The notes under the pieces are model-generated. The model saw only the letters and a list, made by a program, of their open reading frames with translations, ran no database searches and was not told the DNA's origin. Of a stretch of DNA of 64,000 nucleotides, positions 46,790 to 55,601 are shown piece by piece (positions within the stretch are counted from its first letter, which is position 1; the number at the start of each line of letters is the position of its first letter). The stretch spans positions 144,379-208,378 of the forward strand of contig NZ_JAFWFN010000049.1 in NCBI RefSeq assembly GCF_017515565.1. The letters are read 5' to 3'. Source of the stretch: Halomonas sp. GTDB lineage: Bacteria > Pseudomonadota > Gammaproteobacteria > Pseudomonadales > Halomonadaceae. The position numbers were made by a program, and so were the translations under genes.

Positions 46790-47962
46790 ATGCAATCCTA
46801 TCAGCGAGAGCACTTTTGGAATGCCGTTACATGGCCGATTCTCTGGCCTTTGCTGCTTGTGCAAGCCGCACTGGTCATGCTGTGTGTGTTAGTGGGGCTC
46901 GTTATCTGGGGGATGTCGCCAAATCAAACGTCATGGAGTACAACGCTTTGGCTAACCCTTACCCTGTTATTAGGCAGCTGCATGAACGTAGCTGCCTTTC
47001 TTATGTTGCTTAAAAGCCGAGCCAAGCGGATAGATGTGCTATTCATGCATGAGTTAAAAGCACTTGAGCGCAACACTAAGGCGCTTAGCCATACAGTGGC
47101 GCGCGCGCCATCAGGTGAACAGCCAATTGCGTCTGTGGGCACTGAGCCGCTTTTTCCGCTACAGCGTGTGGCACTAGTCAACGAGCTACTGGCCAGGTTA
47201 GTGCGTGTTCAAGGCAAAGCGCCATTTATACCGCCAACGGCTGAGCAACCCAAGCAGGATCCAGCGTTGCTGGAAAATCTTCATCAACAGCAACAACAGC
47301 TTAAGCGCCTTATGGCAGGGCGAGACCGTGCGCGAGAAGAGTCACGATTGAAGTCAGACTATTTAACGCTTCTACAGCGGGAAGCCGATAATCTGTTTGC
47401 TTATCTGGGTGACTTAATACAGAAAGACCAGTGTAAAGAGTGCCATCAAGACATTAGCCACGTGCAAGACCGGCTGGCCGATATTCGTGCCCTGCTAGCC
47501 AATTTTGCCCTGGAAAGCGCCAGTGAAGCAGGAGGTGATCAGGCGTTGCCAGCCAGCACCAAACGGCAGCTCAAAGTGCTAGTGGTGGATGATGGCCCCG
47601 TAAATTTAATGCTGGCGCGGCAAATGCTCGAGGCCCAAGGGCTTTATGTAGAAGGAGTAAGCAGCGGCGAGCAGGCGCTGGAGCGACAACAAACCACGTT
47701 TTATGATTTGGTATTTATGGATATTTTTATGCCAACCTTAGACGGGTTTGAAACTGCGCAGCGGTGGCGCGACTATGAGCATAACAACGATAGTCCGCGC
47801 AGTGTGCTGGTCGCGTTAACCGCAAATGTTGATAACGCCAGGCGGGAAACCTGTGAGGCCGCCGGGTTAGACGATATGCTTGCCAAGCCCTATCAGCCCG
47901 AAACTCTCGTGGGCATGATCACCAAATGGGTACCTAATATAAACAACGAGACACCTACCTAA
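46790..47962 (+). CDS. Membrane-anchored receiver protein with degenerate histidine-kinase helix
   Basis: 390 residues: two N-terminal helices (about 15-42 and 50-74), a coiled coil, and a C-terminal receiver domain with an intact phospho-acceptor set (D267, D268, D311, T344, K366). Residues ~187-206 (LKSDYLTLLQREADNLFAYL) align with the HisKA helix LKSEFLANMSHE of hybrid kinases, but the phospho-His is Arg197 (QRE for SHE) and the ATPase domain is absent. So it looks like a GacS/BarA-type hybrid kinase reduced to its receiver. CxxC at 215-218 is not in HisKA. Followed by a TauE/SafE gene with a TAATG overlap. Confidence 0.78.
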   Translation: MQSYQREHFWNAVTWPILWPLLLVQAALVMLCVLVGLVIWGMSPNQTSWSTTLWLTLTLLLGSCMNVAAFLMLLKSRAKRIDVLFMHELKALERNTKALSHTVARAPSGEQPIASVGTEPLFPLQRVALVNELLARLVRVQGKAPFIPPTAEQPKQDPALLENLHQQQQQLKRLMAGRDRAREESRLKSDYLTLLQREADNLFAYLGDLIQKDQCKECHQDISHVQDRLADIRALLANFALESASEAGGDQALPASTKRQLKVLVVDDGPVNLMLARQMLEAQGLYVEGVSSGEQALERQQTTFYDLVFMDIFMPTLDGFETAQRWRDYEHNNDSPRSVLVALTANVDNARRETCEAAGLDDMLAKPYQPETLVGMITKWVPNINNETPT

Positions 47963-48759
47963 TGACAGTAGTGGCTCTTATTGCAAGTTATTTAGTTTTA
48001 GGGGCTGCAGCAGGCACAATGGCGGGGCTATTTGGCGTTGGCGGGGGGCTTATCATTGTGCCTGCGCTGGTATTTGCATTCGGCCTTCAAAACATTGCCC
48101 CTGAAATCACCATGCATTTAGCGGTAGGCACGTCGCTGGCTACCATTGTGGTAACCGGTGCTTCTTCAGCGCTGGGCCATTTTCGCAAGGGAAGCGTGCA
48201 CCGCCCCTGGTTTATGGCGTTACTACCTGGGTTGATGCTGGGGGCAATTGGCGGTGTATTTATTGCCGACAACCTGTCGGGCACTGTTTTGGGTACTCTG
48301 TTCGGTATCTTTGTGTTGCTGTTGGCAGTCAAAATGGTGCTAGGCCTTAACCCTAAACCGGGGGTGGGGTTGCCTGGCAAAGCAGCGATGACCGTAGCTG
48401 GTGGTGTTGTAGGCGCTATTTCTGCACTATTTGGGATTGGTGGCGGGGCAATGACTGTTCCTTGGTTATCGCGCTGTGGTGCTTCCATGACCCAAGCGGT
48501 AGGCACGTCAGCTGCCTGTGGGCTGCCCATCGCGGTGGTCGGCGCTATTACGTTTATCATCGTCGGGTGGGGTAACCCGCTGCTGCCCCCCTGGGCCACG
48601 GGTTTTGTTATGTGGCCAGCCTTTCTAGGGATTGTGCTAACCAGCGTGCCTTTTGCAAGGCTAGGGGTAAAACTTGCCCATGTACTTCCAGCCCAAGTGC
48701 TGCGGTTCTCATTTGCAGCGCTGCTTGCCGTCGTAAGGCATCGTTTTATTTTGGCATGA
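47962..48759 (+). CDS. TauE/SafE family permease
   Basis: 265 residues with eight hydrophobic helices. Two repeated motifs, GLFGVGGGLIIVPAL and ALFGIGGGAMTVPWL, mark the TauE/SafE (DUF81) family, thought to export sulfite or sulfoacetate or import sulfonates. The C-terminus (LRFSFAALLAVVRHRFILA) has charged residues in its last helix where hydrophobic ones are more usual. Its start overlaps the stop of the receiver-protein gene. Confidence 0.85.
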   Translation: MTVVALIASYLVLGAAAGTMAGLFGVGGGLIIVPALVFAFGLQNIAPEITMHLAVGTSLATIVVTGASSALGHFRKGSVHRPWFMALLPGLMLGAIGGVFIADNLSGTVLGTLFGIFVLLLAVKMVLGLNPKPGVGLPGKAAMTVAGGVVGAISALFGIGGGAMTVPWLSRCGASMTQAVGTSAACGLPIAVVGAITFIIVGWGNPLLPPWATGFVMWPAFLGIVLTSVPFARLGVKLAHVLPAQVLRFSFAALLAVVRHRFILA

Positions 48760-48814
48760 TGGCTTTTCGGCTCACTTGTTGGCCGCTTTACTTCTTTTCG
48801 CTTAGAGATTTTTG

Positions 48815-49618
48815 ATGATTAATTACCCAACGATTGACCCTGTTGCAATTTCACTCGGTCCGCTGCAAGTGCATTGGTATGGCCTCATGTACGTGGTGGG
48901 GTTTGTAGCTGCCTGGTGGTTAGGCTGTAAGCGAGCGCCGCGCATAGGGCTCACGAAAGACGATATTGGCGATTTACTGTTTTACTGTGCCATCGGCGTA
49001 GTGGCAGGGGGGCGTTTAGGCTACGCGCTATTTTATGGCCTGGAGCAGTGGGCGGCTGATCCCCTTTGGGTTTTCCGGGTATGGGATGGCGGTATGAGCT
49101 TCCACGGCGGCCTGCTGGGTGTACTGCTCGCCGCTTGGCTGTTTGCACGCCGCAAGCAGTTAGCGTTTTTTACCCTTACCGACTTTATAGCACCGCTAGT
49201 GCCGATTGGGTTAGGCGCGGGGCGTATAGGCAACTTTATCAATTATGAGTTGCCGGGGCGGGTAACGTCGCTGCCCTGGGGAATGCCTTTCCCAGGCATG
49301 GGGCCTGAGCCACGCCACCCCTCGGCGCTTTATGAGGCGTTGTTAGAAGGCGTTGTGCTGTTTGTCATTCTCTGGTGGGTGTCGTCCAAGCCTCGTGCGC
49401 GCGGCTTTGTATCGGGGCTGTTCCTGCTGGGCTATGGCGTATTCCGCTTCATGGTAGAGTTTGTACGCATGCCGGATGCGCACATTGGTTATCTCGCCTT
49501 CGGTTGGTTCACCATGGGGATGCTGCTAACGCTACCGATGATTGCGTTTGGCCTGTACCTGATTGCGTGGTCGCGTAACAACCCTGTCGACGCCAAAACT
49601 GAAGTAAGTAAATCGTAA
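48815..49618 (+). CDS. lgt: Prolipoprotein diacylglyceryl transferase
   Basis: Inner-membrane enzyme that adds diacylglycerol from phosphatidylglycerol to lipobox cysteines. The seven-helix sequence shows [14 protein letters not shown], the His-containing [13 protein letters not shown] with catalytic residues, the Lgt signature [15 protein letters not shown], and [13 protein letters not shown]. The ATG at 48815 follows GAGATTTTTG; a TTG at 48812 is unlikely. Just upstream of thyA, separated by tandem repeats. Confidence 0.95.
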   Translation: MINYPTIDPVAISLGPLQVHWYGLMYVVGFVAAWWLGCKRAPRIGLTKDDIGDLLFYCAIGVVAGGRLGYALFYGLEQWAADPLWVFRVWDGGMSFHGGLLGVLLAAWLFARRKQLAFFTLTDFIAPLVPIGLGAGRIGNFINYELPGRVTSLPWGMPFPGMGPEPRHPSALYEALLEGVVLFVILWWVSSKPRARGFVSGLFLLGYGVFRFMVEFVRMPDAHIGYLAFGWFTMGMLLTLPMIAFGLYLIAWSRNNPVDAKTEVSKS

Positions 49619-49643
49619 GCGGTGAATAGCTATGTGCGACTCT

Positions 49644-49694
49644 CTGGTCGCATATAGCTTCTGGTCGCATATAGCTTCTGGTCGCATATGGCTT
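49644..49694. repeat. Three 17-bp tandem repeats between lgt and thyA
   Basis: CTGGTCGCATATAGCTT occurs at 49644-49660, 49661-49677 and 49678-49694; the third differs by one base (A to G). It lies 25 bp after lgt and 48 bp before thyA, in a place where a promoter for thyA would be expected. It is likely to vary in copy number by slippage. Confidence 0.9.
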
Positions 49695-49741
49695 CCATGT
49701 ATAGAATAGATTCCCACACTGCCTGACAATCTGGAAATTCT

Positions 49742-50572
49742 GTGACTGCAACAACGCCCGCGCCGAAAGAAGCGCTTGAACAGCCGTATCTTGACTTAAT
49801 GCGCACTGTGTTAGAGGAGGGCGTTGACCGCAACGACCGGACTGGCACCGGCACGCGCTCAATTTTCGGCCATCAAATGCGTTTTGACCTCTCCCGGGGC
49901 TTTCCGCTGCTAACGACTAAAAAGCTGCATCTACGCTCTATTATCCATGAGCTGCTGTGGTTTTTGAAAGGCGATACCAATATTGGCTACCTCCAAGAAA
50001 ATGGTGTGCGCATCTGGGATGAATGGGCGGATGAAAACGGCGATTTAGGGCCTGTTTACGGTTACCAATGGCGTAGCTGGCCAAGCCCTAAAGGGGGCAG
50101 CGTTGATCAAATTGCCAATGTGTTAGAGCAAATTCGCACATCGCCCCAGTCGCGCCGGTTGATTGTGTCCGCCTGGAACCCCGCCCAGGTAGATGAAATG
50201 AAGCTGCCGCCGTGCCACTGCTTATTCCAATTCTATGTGGCTAACGGGCGTCTTTCCTGTCAGCTTTATCAGCGCAGCGCGGATATTTTCCTAGGCGTGC
50301 CTTTTAATATTGCAAGCTATGCGCTGCTGCTTAGCATGGTCGCCCACGTAACAGGGTTAAAACCCGGCGAGTTTATCCATACGCTCGGCGATGCCCACTT
50401 ATATAGCAATCATTTAGAGCAAGCCCAAGAGCAGCTAACACGTACGCCACTGGCGGCACCTAAGCTTATGCTTAATGATCAGGTAACCCGCTTATTTGAT
50501 TTCTCTTTCGATGATATAGAGATCACCGGGTATGATTCACATCCCCACATAAAAGCGAAGGTGGCCGTATGA
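49742..50572 (+). CDS. thyA: Thymidylate synthase
   Basis: Methylates dUMP to dTMP using 5,10-methylene-tetrahydrofolate. All motifs are present: [14 protein letters not shown], the active-site Cys in [32 protein letters not shown] and the C-terminal KAKVAV. Length 276 is normal. GTG start at 49742 follows the phase of the family. The stop overlaps the start of folA by four bases, coupling the two folate-cycle enzymes. Confidence 0.95.
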   Translation: MTATTPAPKEALEQPYLDLMRTVLEEGVDRNDRTGTGTRSIFGHQMRFDLSRGFPLLTTKKLHLRSIIHELLWFLKGDTNIGYLQENGVRIWDEWADENGDLGPVYGYQWRSWPSPKGGSVDQIANVLEQIRTSPQSRRLIVSAWNPAQVDEMKLPPCHCLFQFYVANGRLSCQLYQRSADIFLGVPFNIASYALLLSMVAHVTGLKPGEFIHTLGDAHLYSNHLEQAQEQLTRTPLAAPKLMLNDQVTRLFDFSFDDIEITGYDSHPHIKAKVAV

Positions 50573-51108
50573 GCTCCCAAGAGAGCGAATTCGATTCGCT
50601 AGTGCCGGTCGCTATGATTGTTGCCATGGCGAAAAACCGTGTCATTGGCGTGAATGGCAAACTACCCTGGTACTTGCCTGAAGATTTAAAGTTCTTCAAG
50701 CGGATGACCCAAGCGAAGCCGCTGGTCATGGGGCGTAAAACCTATGCGTCTATTGGAAAGCCGCTACCTAACCGGCTTAATATCGTGGTAACGCGAGATA
50801 CAAACTTTCAGGCAGCTGGCACGCGGGTATGCCATGACCTGCCGGCGGCGCTTGAGCTAGCGGATCAGCAGGCAACCATTGAAGCGGCTGAAGAGATCAT
50901 GGTGATGGGGGGCGGTGAGATTTATCGCCAGGCGCTACCCTTTGCGCAACGCCTCTATATTACCGAAGTAGACATTGACGTTGATGGCGATGCGGCCTTC
51001 CCGGCGTTCTCTCTGGATGAATGGCGCGAAGTGCAGCGGGTTGCAGGAAGCCCAGCGGAAGGGCAGCCCCACTATGATTTCGTCGTATACGAGCGCTTCA
51101 ACGACTGA
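50569..51108 (+). CDS. folA: Dihydrofolate reductase
   Basis: Regenerates tetrahydrofolate, needed after each ThyA reaction. It shows [22 protein letters not shown], the acid/aromatic substrate site, [20 protein letters not shown] and [13 protein letters not shown]. 179 residues. The first ~15 residues are a non-conserved extension but the ATG at 50569 is the only early start. It is coupled to thyA by an ATGA overlap and followed 20 bp later by the ProQ-domain gene. Confidence 0.94.
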   Translation: MSSQESEFDSLVPVAMIVAMAKNRVIGVNGKLPWYLPEDLKFFKRMTQAKPLVMGRKTYASIGKPLPNRLNIVVTRDTNFQAAGTRVCHDLPAALELADQQATIEAAEEIMVMGGGEIYRQALPFAQRLYITEVDIDVDGDAAFPAFSLDEWREVQRVAGSPAEGQPHYDFVVYERFND

Positions 51109-51128
51109 TTAGGACAAAGGAGGGGAGC

Positions 51129-51956
51129 ATGGCCGCCAGCGTACTGCACTTATTAGAATCATTAGAGGCGCATCTTGAGCGCACAAAGACTGAGCTAAAA
51201 GCGCTTCGCGAAGAGAATGCCTGGCTCAAGCAGCAACTGGCTGCCCAAAGCGAACCAAATGACGATATACCCGTCCCTGAAGCGTCTATGGAAGTGCCGG
51301 AAAGCATCCCCCAGCAAAACGAGAAGACAAAGCCTGAGGCAGGCGCGGGAGACGCGGGAGAAGGAAGAGTCGGGCGTGAAGTTACAAAAGAAGCTGCACA
51401 AGAAACTGTGCAAGAAGTTGCAAAAGAAGCGGAAGCACCTTCACCCCAAGCGCTCCTAAATCAGTGGTACCAACGTTATCCGAAGGCTTTTTTTAAAGGG
51501 CACACCAAGCCGCTTAAGATAGGTATTCATCACGACCTTGCTCAGCGGGAGCCTTGGTCGGGTAAATTGATTCGGCGAGCGCTTGCTAACTACGTGAATT
51601 TGCCACGCTACGTAAAATCAATGCGCGAGGGCGCAGAGCGCTTCGACTTGGATGGCAATCCAGTAGGAAGGGTCGATAAAGAAGCCTCTTTACACGCCAG
51701 TCAGCGGCAAAAAGAGCGGCCCTCTAGTGGGTCGGCTATAGCCCCGCAAAAAAATGCGGCGAAACCGAAAAATGCCACTATAATGGTATCTTCAGCAGCG
51801 AATAGCGGAACTACCGCACAATCGCTTAATAAGCATGGTCTTAATAAGAATGGTGAGAAGGATGTTAGGCTGCATTCCTCGGAAGGTAATAAACAAAAGC
51901 CAATTAGTTTAGAAGAAAAACTTAAAGGGCTTCAGCAGAAATTTGAAGGCCACTGA
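51129..51956 (+). CDS. ProQ/FinO-domain RNA-binding protein
   Basis: 275 residues. The central part (about 118-185; LLNQWYQRYPKAFFKGHTKPLKIGIHHDLAQ) is a ProQ/FinO domain, an RNA chaperone domain that binds structured RNA, chiefly 3' ends. It is preceded by a coiled coil (5-45) and an Ala/Glu/Lys linker with heptad-like repeats, and followed by a basic, disordered tail with many Lys, Asn and Ser. Classical ProQ has the domain at the N-terminus; here it is central. In E. coli ProQ affects osmoprotectant uptake (ProP). GGAGGGG lies upstream of the ATG. Confidence 0.85.
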   Translation: MAASVLHLLESLEAHLERTKTELKALREENAWLKQQLAAQSEPNDDIPVPEASMEVPESIPQQNEKTKPEAGAGDAGEGRVGREVTKEAAQETVQEVAKEAEAPSPQALLNQWYQRYPKAFFKGHTKPLKIGIHHDLAQREPWSGKLIRRALANYVNLPRYVKSMREGAERFDLDGNPVGRVDKEASLHASQRQKERPSSGSAIAPQKNAAKPKNATIMVSSAANSGTTAQSLNKHGLNKNGEKDVRLHSSEGNKQKPISLEEKLKGLQQKFEGH

Positions 51957-52221
51957 GACCGGGTAAGTCTAGCTGGGTTCCCCAAAAAAGCATAAATCGT
52001 AAAAAAACACTGTTTTTTTCTATTGCGTTCATTGGGTTCACGGTATAGAGTTTGACCTGCGAGCATTGGAATATAACAAGGTTTAGCCGAGGACATGCCA
52101 CATACCACCGGGAAAAACCGGAGGATGGAACAAGAGCATGACCCGCAAGCCAACTGCAGGCTTTACTTTTGAAAGCTTGTAAAAACGATCGAAACAGTAA
52201 GCTAGTTAAGGAACCTACATC
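51957..52221 (+). promoter_or_regulatory. Porin leader region
   Basis: 265 bp of AT-rich leader between the ProQ-domain gene and the porin. At 52001-52019 an all-A/T hairpin forms (AAAAAAAC / GTTTTTTT). A CCGG-GAAAAA-CCGG hairpin lies near 52110. A TTGCGT at 52023 and TATAGA at 52044 may be promoter boxes, but their 15-bp spacing is short. The ribosome site is weak (AAGGAACC). Confidence 0.35.
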
Positions 52222-53310
52222 ATGAAAAAGACACTTTTAGCGACTGCTATCGTAAGTGCAATCGCCGCTATGGGCGCGACTACTAACGCTCAAGCAGCAA
52301 CCGTTTACGATCAAGACGGCACCAAAATGGATATCTATGGTCGTATTGCCATGGGTATTCGCGGCGGTGGCCCTGAATTTAATGATGACGATCAACGGGT
52401 TGATAACAGCGCAGAATTTGTAGATGTTTACTCTCGCCTTGGCCTTCGCCTGAGTCACGAAGTAACTTCTGATCTAACTGCTTTTGGCCGCCTAGAATGG
52501 CGTTTTGATGGTGATGAGGCTAATACTGATTCCGGTTTCAGCCAAATCCGTCAGAGCTTTATCGGTCTTCAGAGCAAGCAGTTCGGTACTGTACAAGCTG
52601 GCAACTTTGACTCAATGTATAACACCTTTGTCTCTCTGCCTTTCGACGTATATATTGACGAAGGCTTAGAATTCCAAAAACACCCGAAGCAGTCTCGCGG
52701 TGACTCCATCGGTTATTACACGCCCGACCTGGACGGCTTTACAGCGTTCTTACAGCTTAAGCACTATAGCGAGCGTGGCCTTAATAAAGACGGCGATCGT
52801 TTCGACGAAGATGGTGAAATAGTTGGTGTCAGTGGCGAGGGTAACGTTGTGGCTGCCCAGGGTGGTGTGCGCTACGCTGAAGGTCCAGTGACCATTGGTT
52901 TGGGCTTTGTTGATGACGTGGTTCGTGGTGGCGGTAACGGCGAAATGCTTTACGGCCTGATCGGTTCTTACGATATCAACGATCAGTTTACTGCACGTTT
53001 AGGGTACGAGACTCGCGGCGACGATAACGTTCGTGGCGGTGGCTTTGATACTTGGGGTCTCGGTGGTACTTTTACCACAGGCCCGTGGGCATTCAATGCT
53101 GACATTTATGACGTAAGTCCTGATGGTGGTGACAGCCGTACATCTTGGGCACTTGGATCTTACTACAAAATCTCTAGTAGCTTTGATGTTTTTGCTGAGC
53201 TGTACCAAGCTGATCAGGCTACTATTAGAATTTTTGAAGATGATGAACTTGTTTCCACTGCTGATGGCGATGATATCCAATACTTGGTTGGCGCTCGTTA
53301 CCACTTCTAA
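52222..53310 (+). CDS. General porin (OmpC/OmpF-like)
   Basis: Outer-membrane channel of 362 residues: a signal peptide ending at TNAQAA, then beta-strands alternating aromatic and polar residues, loops rich in Asp/Gly, a PEFQK-type L3 constriction region (YNTFVSLPFDVYIDEGLEF), and C-terminal Phe (VGARYHF), the assembly signal recognised by BamA. It is acidic, as is common in halophiles. A 265-bp leader precedes it, a terminator follows. Probably highly expressed and osmoregulated; this is inferred. Confidence 0.92.
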   Translation: MKKTLLATAIVSAIAAMGATTNAQAATVYDQDGTKMDIYGRIAMGIRGGGPEFNDDDQRVDNSAEFVDVYSRLGLRLSHEVTSDLTAFGRLEWRFDGDEANTDSGFSQIRQSFIGLQSKQFGTVQAGNFDSMYNTFVSLPFDVYIDEGLEFQKHPKQSRGDSIGYYTPDLDGFTAFLQLKHYSERGLNKDGDRFDEDGEIVGVSGEGNVVAAQGGVRYAEGPVTIGLGFVDDVVRGGGNGEMLYGLIGSYDINDQFTARLGYETRGDDNVRGGGFDTWGLGGTFTTGPWAFNADIYDVSPDGGDSRTSWALGSYYKISSSFDVFAELYQADQATIRIFEDDELVSTADGDDIQYLVGARYHF

Positions 53311-53360
53311 GCTTGGCGGAAACGCCTCGCTTTAAGTAGTAATCGCTAAAAGCAGTAATA

Positions 53361-53390
53361 GAACCGGTCTCTTTGAGGCCGGTTTTTTAT
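53361..53390 (+). terminator. Intrinsic terminator after the porin
   Basis: AACCGGTC pairs with GGCCGGTT (one G-T wobble) around TCTTTGA, followed by six T. It is 50 bp after the porin stop and ends that transcript. Confidence 0.85.
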
Positions 53391-54120
53391 TTTCAATATC
53401 CCAATTGTATTTAGGGGTTTATTGTGATAACCCTTACATTATCAGAAAATATCGTTTAAAATCAATAACTTAGCTTTTATGCTATAGCAATATTGCAAGC
53501 CTCTCCTGCAAAATTCCTAGGCTTTTGATGAAATGGCATTTCTTGCAAAATTGCAGACTTCCGATGTGATTGGTTTTGTGCTCCTTGCTCACGCTCTGCA
53601 AAACTGCAGTATTACGAAAAGTCGTAAGCGACTCTAAACTGACCAAAAAAAGCATGGCTAAACTGGATGAAGTCGAATCAAGCGATGAACTAGGTTATAT
53701 CGAAACTGTCGAAACTTTAGGGTTAGGCTGAAGAAACACACACTTAGCCGATAACTTTCTTGCCATGGAAACTATCGCGTTCAAACTGCTTGCTAGCTAC
53801 TTCGGAGGAGTATTTCAGTGCCAATTGGGAGCCCGATTGACGATGGCGTTTAATCACTTCTGACCTGAATATTTACCACTTCACGCTACACTTTATGGTG
53901 TTCTATATCATTGTTGTGAAGAGAGTTTTCTAGCATTTGACTCAGTTGTGAAAACCCTGTTCTTACATACGGAGCATAGACTCCTCTTTTTCAGTGAAGT
54001 AATATGTTGGGTTTATCTACGCTTGCCGTAGGGCAAGTATGAATCTGATATACACATAGCTCATAGCGCCGCAGCGCACTTTATCTTCTTCAGGGCATGG
54101 GAATGCGTCCGGTAATCCCC
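53391..54120. other. AT-rich 0.7-kb region before the polysaccharide locus
   Basis: No convincing gene. It holds dyads TGCAAAATTGCA (53544-53555) and TGCAAAACTGCA (53597-53608), a GCAATATTGC palindrome (53487-53496), a short frame at 53654-53731 (MAKLDEVESSDELGYIETV, 25 codons) and a 37-codon minus-strand frame at 53744-53857 (IKRHRQSGSQLALKYSSEV) that looks like a coding fragment I cannot assign. A hairpin CTTGCC-GTAG-GGCAAG lies at 54022-54037. The promoter of the polysaccharide operon should be here, but I cannot place its boxes with confidence. Confidence 0.5.
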
Positions 54121-54131
54121 GGCGGTAGCGT
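54121..54131 (+). promoter_or_regulatory. ops element (RfaH recruitment site, JUMPstart core)
   Basis: GGCGGTAGCGT at 54121-54131 is an exact match to the first 11 bases of the ops element, which pauses RNA polymerase and recruits RfaH to suppress termination in long capsule, LPS and pilus operons. It sits 82 bp upstream of ugd on the sense strand; the preceding CAGGGCATGG...CCCC resembles part of the JUMPstart sequence. About 0.03 chance matches to 11 bases are expected in a window this size (own arithmetic). Confidence 0.7.
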
Positions 54132-54212
54132 ATTCGTCACCAGCACTGCATCAGCGCCGCGCACTCTGATTTCATACCTTTCGTATTCACAAGACTGACA
54201 AGCAGAGATTAA

Positions 54213-55538
54213 ATGAACGTCACCGTTTTCGGCACCGGCTATGTAGGCCTGGTACAGGGCGCCATCCTTGCGGATGTGGGCCATCATGTAATTTGCGTTG
54301 ACGTGGACGCCGACAAAGTCGCACGGCTCGAGCAGGGCATCATCCCCATCTATGAGCCCGGCCTGGAGTCGCTGGTAAAGGAGAATCACGCCGCTGGCCG
54401 GCTGGAATTCACCACCGATGCCGAGGCCGGCGTCACTCACGGCCAGGTGCAGTTTATCGCCGTGGGCACACCGCCGGATGAAGATGGCAGCGCCGATCTG
54501 CAGTACGTGCTCAAGGTGGCCGAGACCATTGCCACCTATATGCAGCACGAGCAGATCATTATCGACAAATCCACCGTGCCGGTAGGCACCGCCGACAAGG
54601 TGTGGGCCAAGGTAGCCGAGGTACTGGTAGGGCGAGGCATGTCAACGCTTAGCTTCGATGTGGTCTCCAACCCGGAGTTTCTCAAGGAAGGCAGCGCGGT
54701 GGCCGACTGCCAGAAGCCCGACCGCATCATCATTGGCACCGAGAACGCCGAAACGATTGAGGTGATGCGAGAGCTCTACGCGCCGTTCAACCGCCATCAC
54801 GACAAGATCATCGTGATGGACGTCAAGAGCGCCGAGCTGACCAAGTACGCCGCTAATTGCATGCTGGCGACGAAGATCAGCTTCATGAACGAGATCGCCA
54901 ACCTGGCCGAACGGCTGGGGGCAGATATTGAAGCGGTACGCCAGGGCATCGGCAGCGACCCGCGTATTGGCTACAGCTTTATTTACCCCGGTGTGGGCTA
55001 CGGTGGCTCCTGCTTTCCTAAAGACGTGCAGGCGCTGATCAGGACCGCCGACAATATTGGCTTCGACGCCAAAGTGCTCAAGGCCGTGGAAGCGCGCAAC
55101 ATGGAGCAGAAAACCACCCTGTTCCAGAAGATTCACAAGCACTATGGTGGCGACCTGGCCGGCAAGACCTTCGCCGTGTGGGGGCTCTCCTTCAAGCCTA
55201 ACACTGACGATATGCGTGAAGCCCCCAGCCGCGTTTTGATGGACGCGCTATGGCAAGCCGGTGCCAAGGTGCAGGCTTACGACCCCGAAGCCATGAAAGA
55301 GACCCAGCGCCTCTACGGCAACCGAGACGACCTCAGCCTCTGCGGCACCAAGGAAGCCGCGCTCAAAGGGGCCGACGCCCTGGTCATCGTCACCGAGTGG
55401 CAGAGCTTCCGTGCCCCGGACTTCGAACTGATCAAAGCAGAGTTGACTGAGCCCGCTGTGTTCGACGGACGCAACATGTTTGAGCCCGCCCGCATGCAGC
55501 GCAAAGGCTTCACCTACTACTCCGTCGGCCGCCAGTAA
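54213..55538 (+). CDS. ugd: UDP-glucose 6-dehydrogenase
   Basis: NAD-dependent enzyme that makes UDP-glucuronate, a precursor of acidic polysaccharides. It has the N-terminal Rossmann motif [20 protein letters not shown], the family block [26 protein letters not shown], the catalytic Cys in [13 protein letters not shown], and the second nucleotide-binding part [22 protein letters not shown]. 441 residues. Its GC-rich codon use (many CTG, GCC) contrasts with the AT-rich DNA on either side. First gene after the ops element; UDP-glucuronate is the substrate of the next enzyme. Confidence 0.95.
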   Translation: MNVTVFGTGYVGLVQGAILADVGHHVICVDVDADKVARLEQGIIPIYEPGLESLVKENHAAGRLEFTTDAEAGVTHGQVQFIAVGTPPDEDGSADLQYVLKVAETIATYMQHEQIIIDKSTVPVGTADKVWAKVAEVLVGRGMSTLSFDVVSNPEFLKEGSAVADCQKPDRIIIGTENAETIEVMRELYAPFNRHHDKIIVMDVKSAELTKYAANCMLATKISFMNEIANLAERLGADIEAVRQGIGSDPRIGYSFIYPGVGYGGSCFPKDVQALIRTADNIGFDAKVLKAVEARNMEQKTTLFQKIHKHYGGDLAGKTFAVWGLSFKPNTDDMREAPSRVLMDALWQAGAKVQAYDPEAMKETQRLYGNRDDLSLCGTKEAALKGADALVIVTEWQSFRAPDFELIKAELTEPAVFDGRNMFEPARMQRKGFTYYSVGRQ

Positions 55539-55601
55539 CGCCACTACCTAAAATGTGGCAGTGACGTCAGTGGCCATATCTCCTAACCGGATCCTCTCAT
55601 T

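Noticed and set aside
49644-49694. CRISPR array at the tandem repeats
   Set aside because: The repeats are directly adjacent with no spacers and no cas genes are present.
53837-53865. TTGACG as a -35 box for the polysaccharide operon
   Set aside because: No acceptable -10 hexamer at 16-18 bp spacing.
54090-54548. Minus-strand open frame across the start of ugd
   Set aside because: It is the antisense shadow of ugd; the protein has no family features and the plus strand has strong UDP-glucose dehydrogenase motifs.
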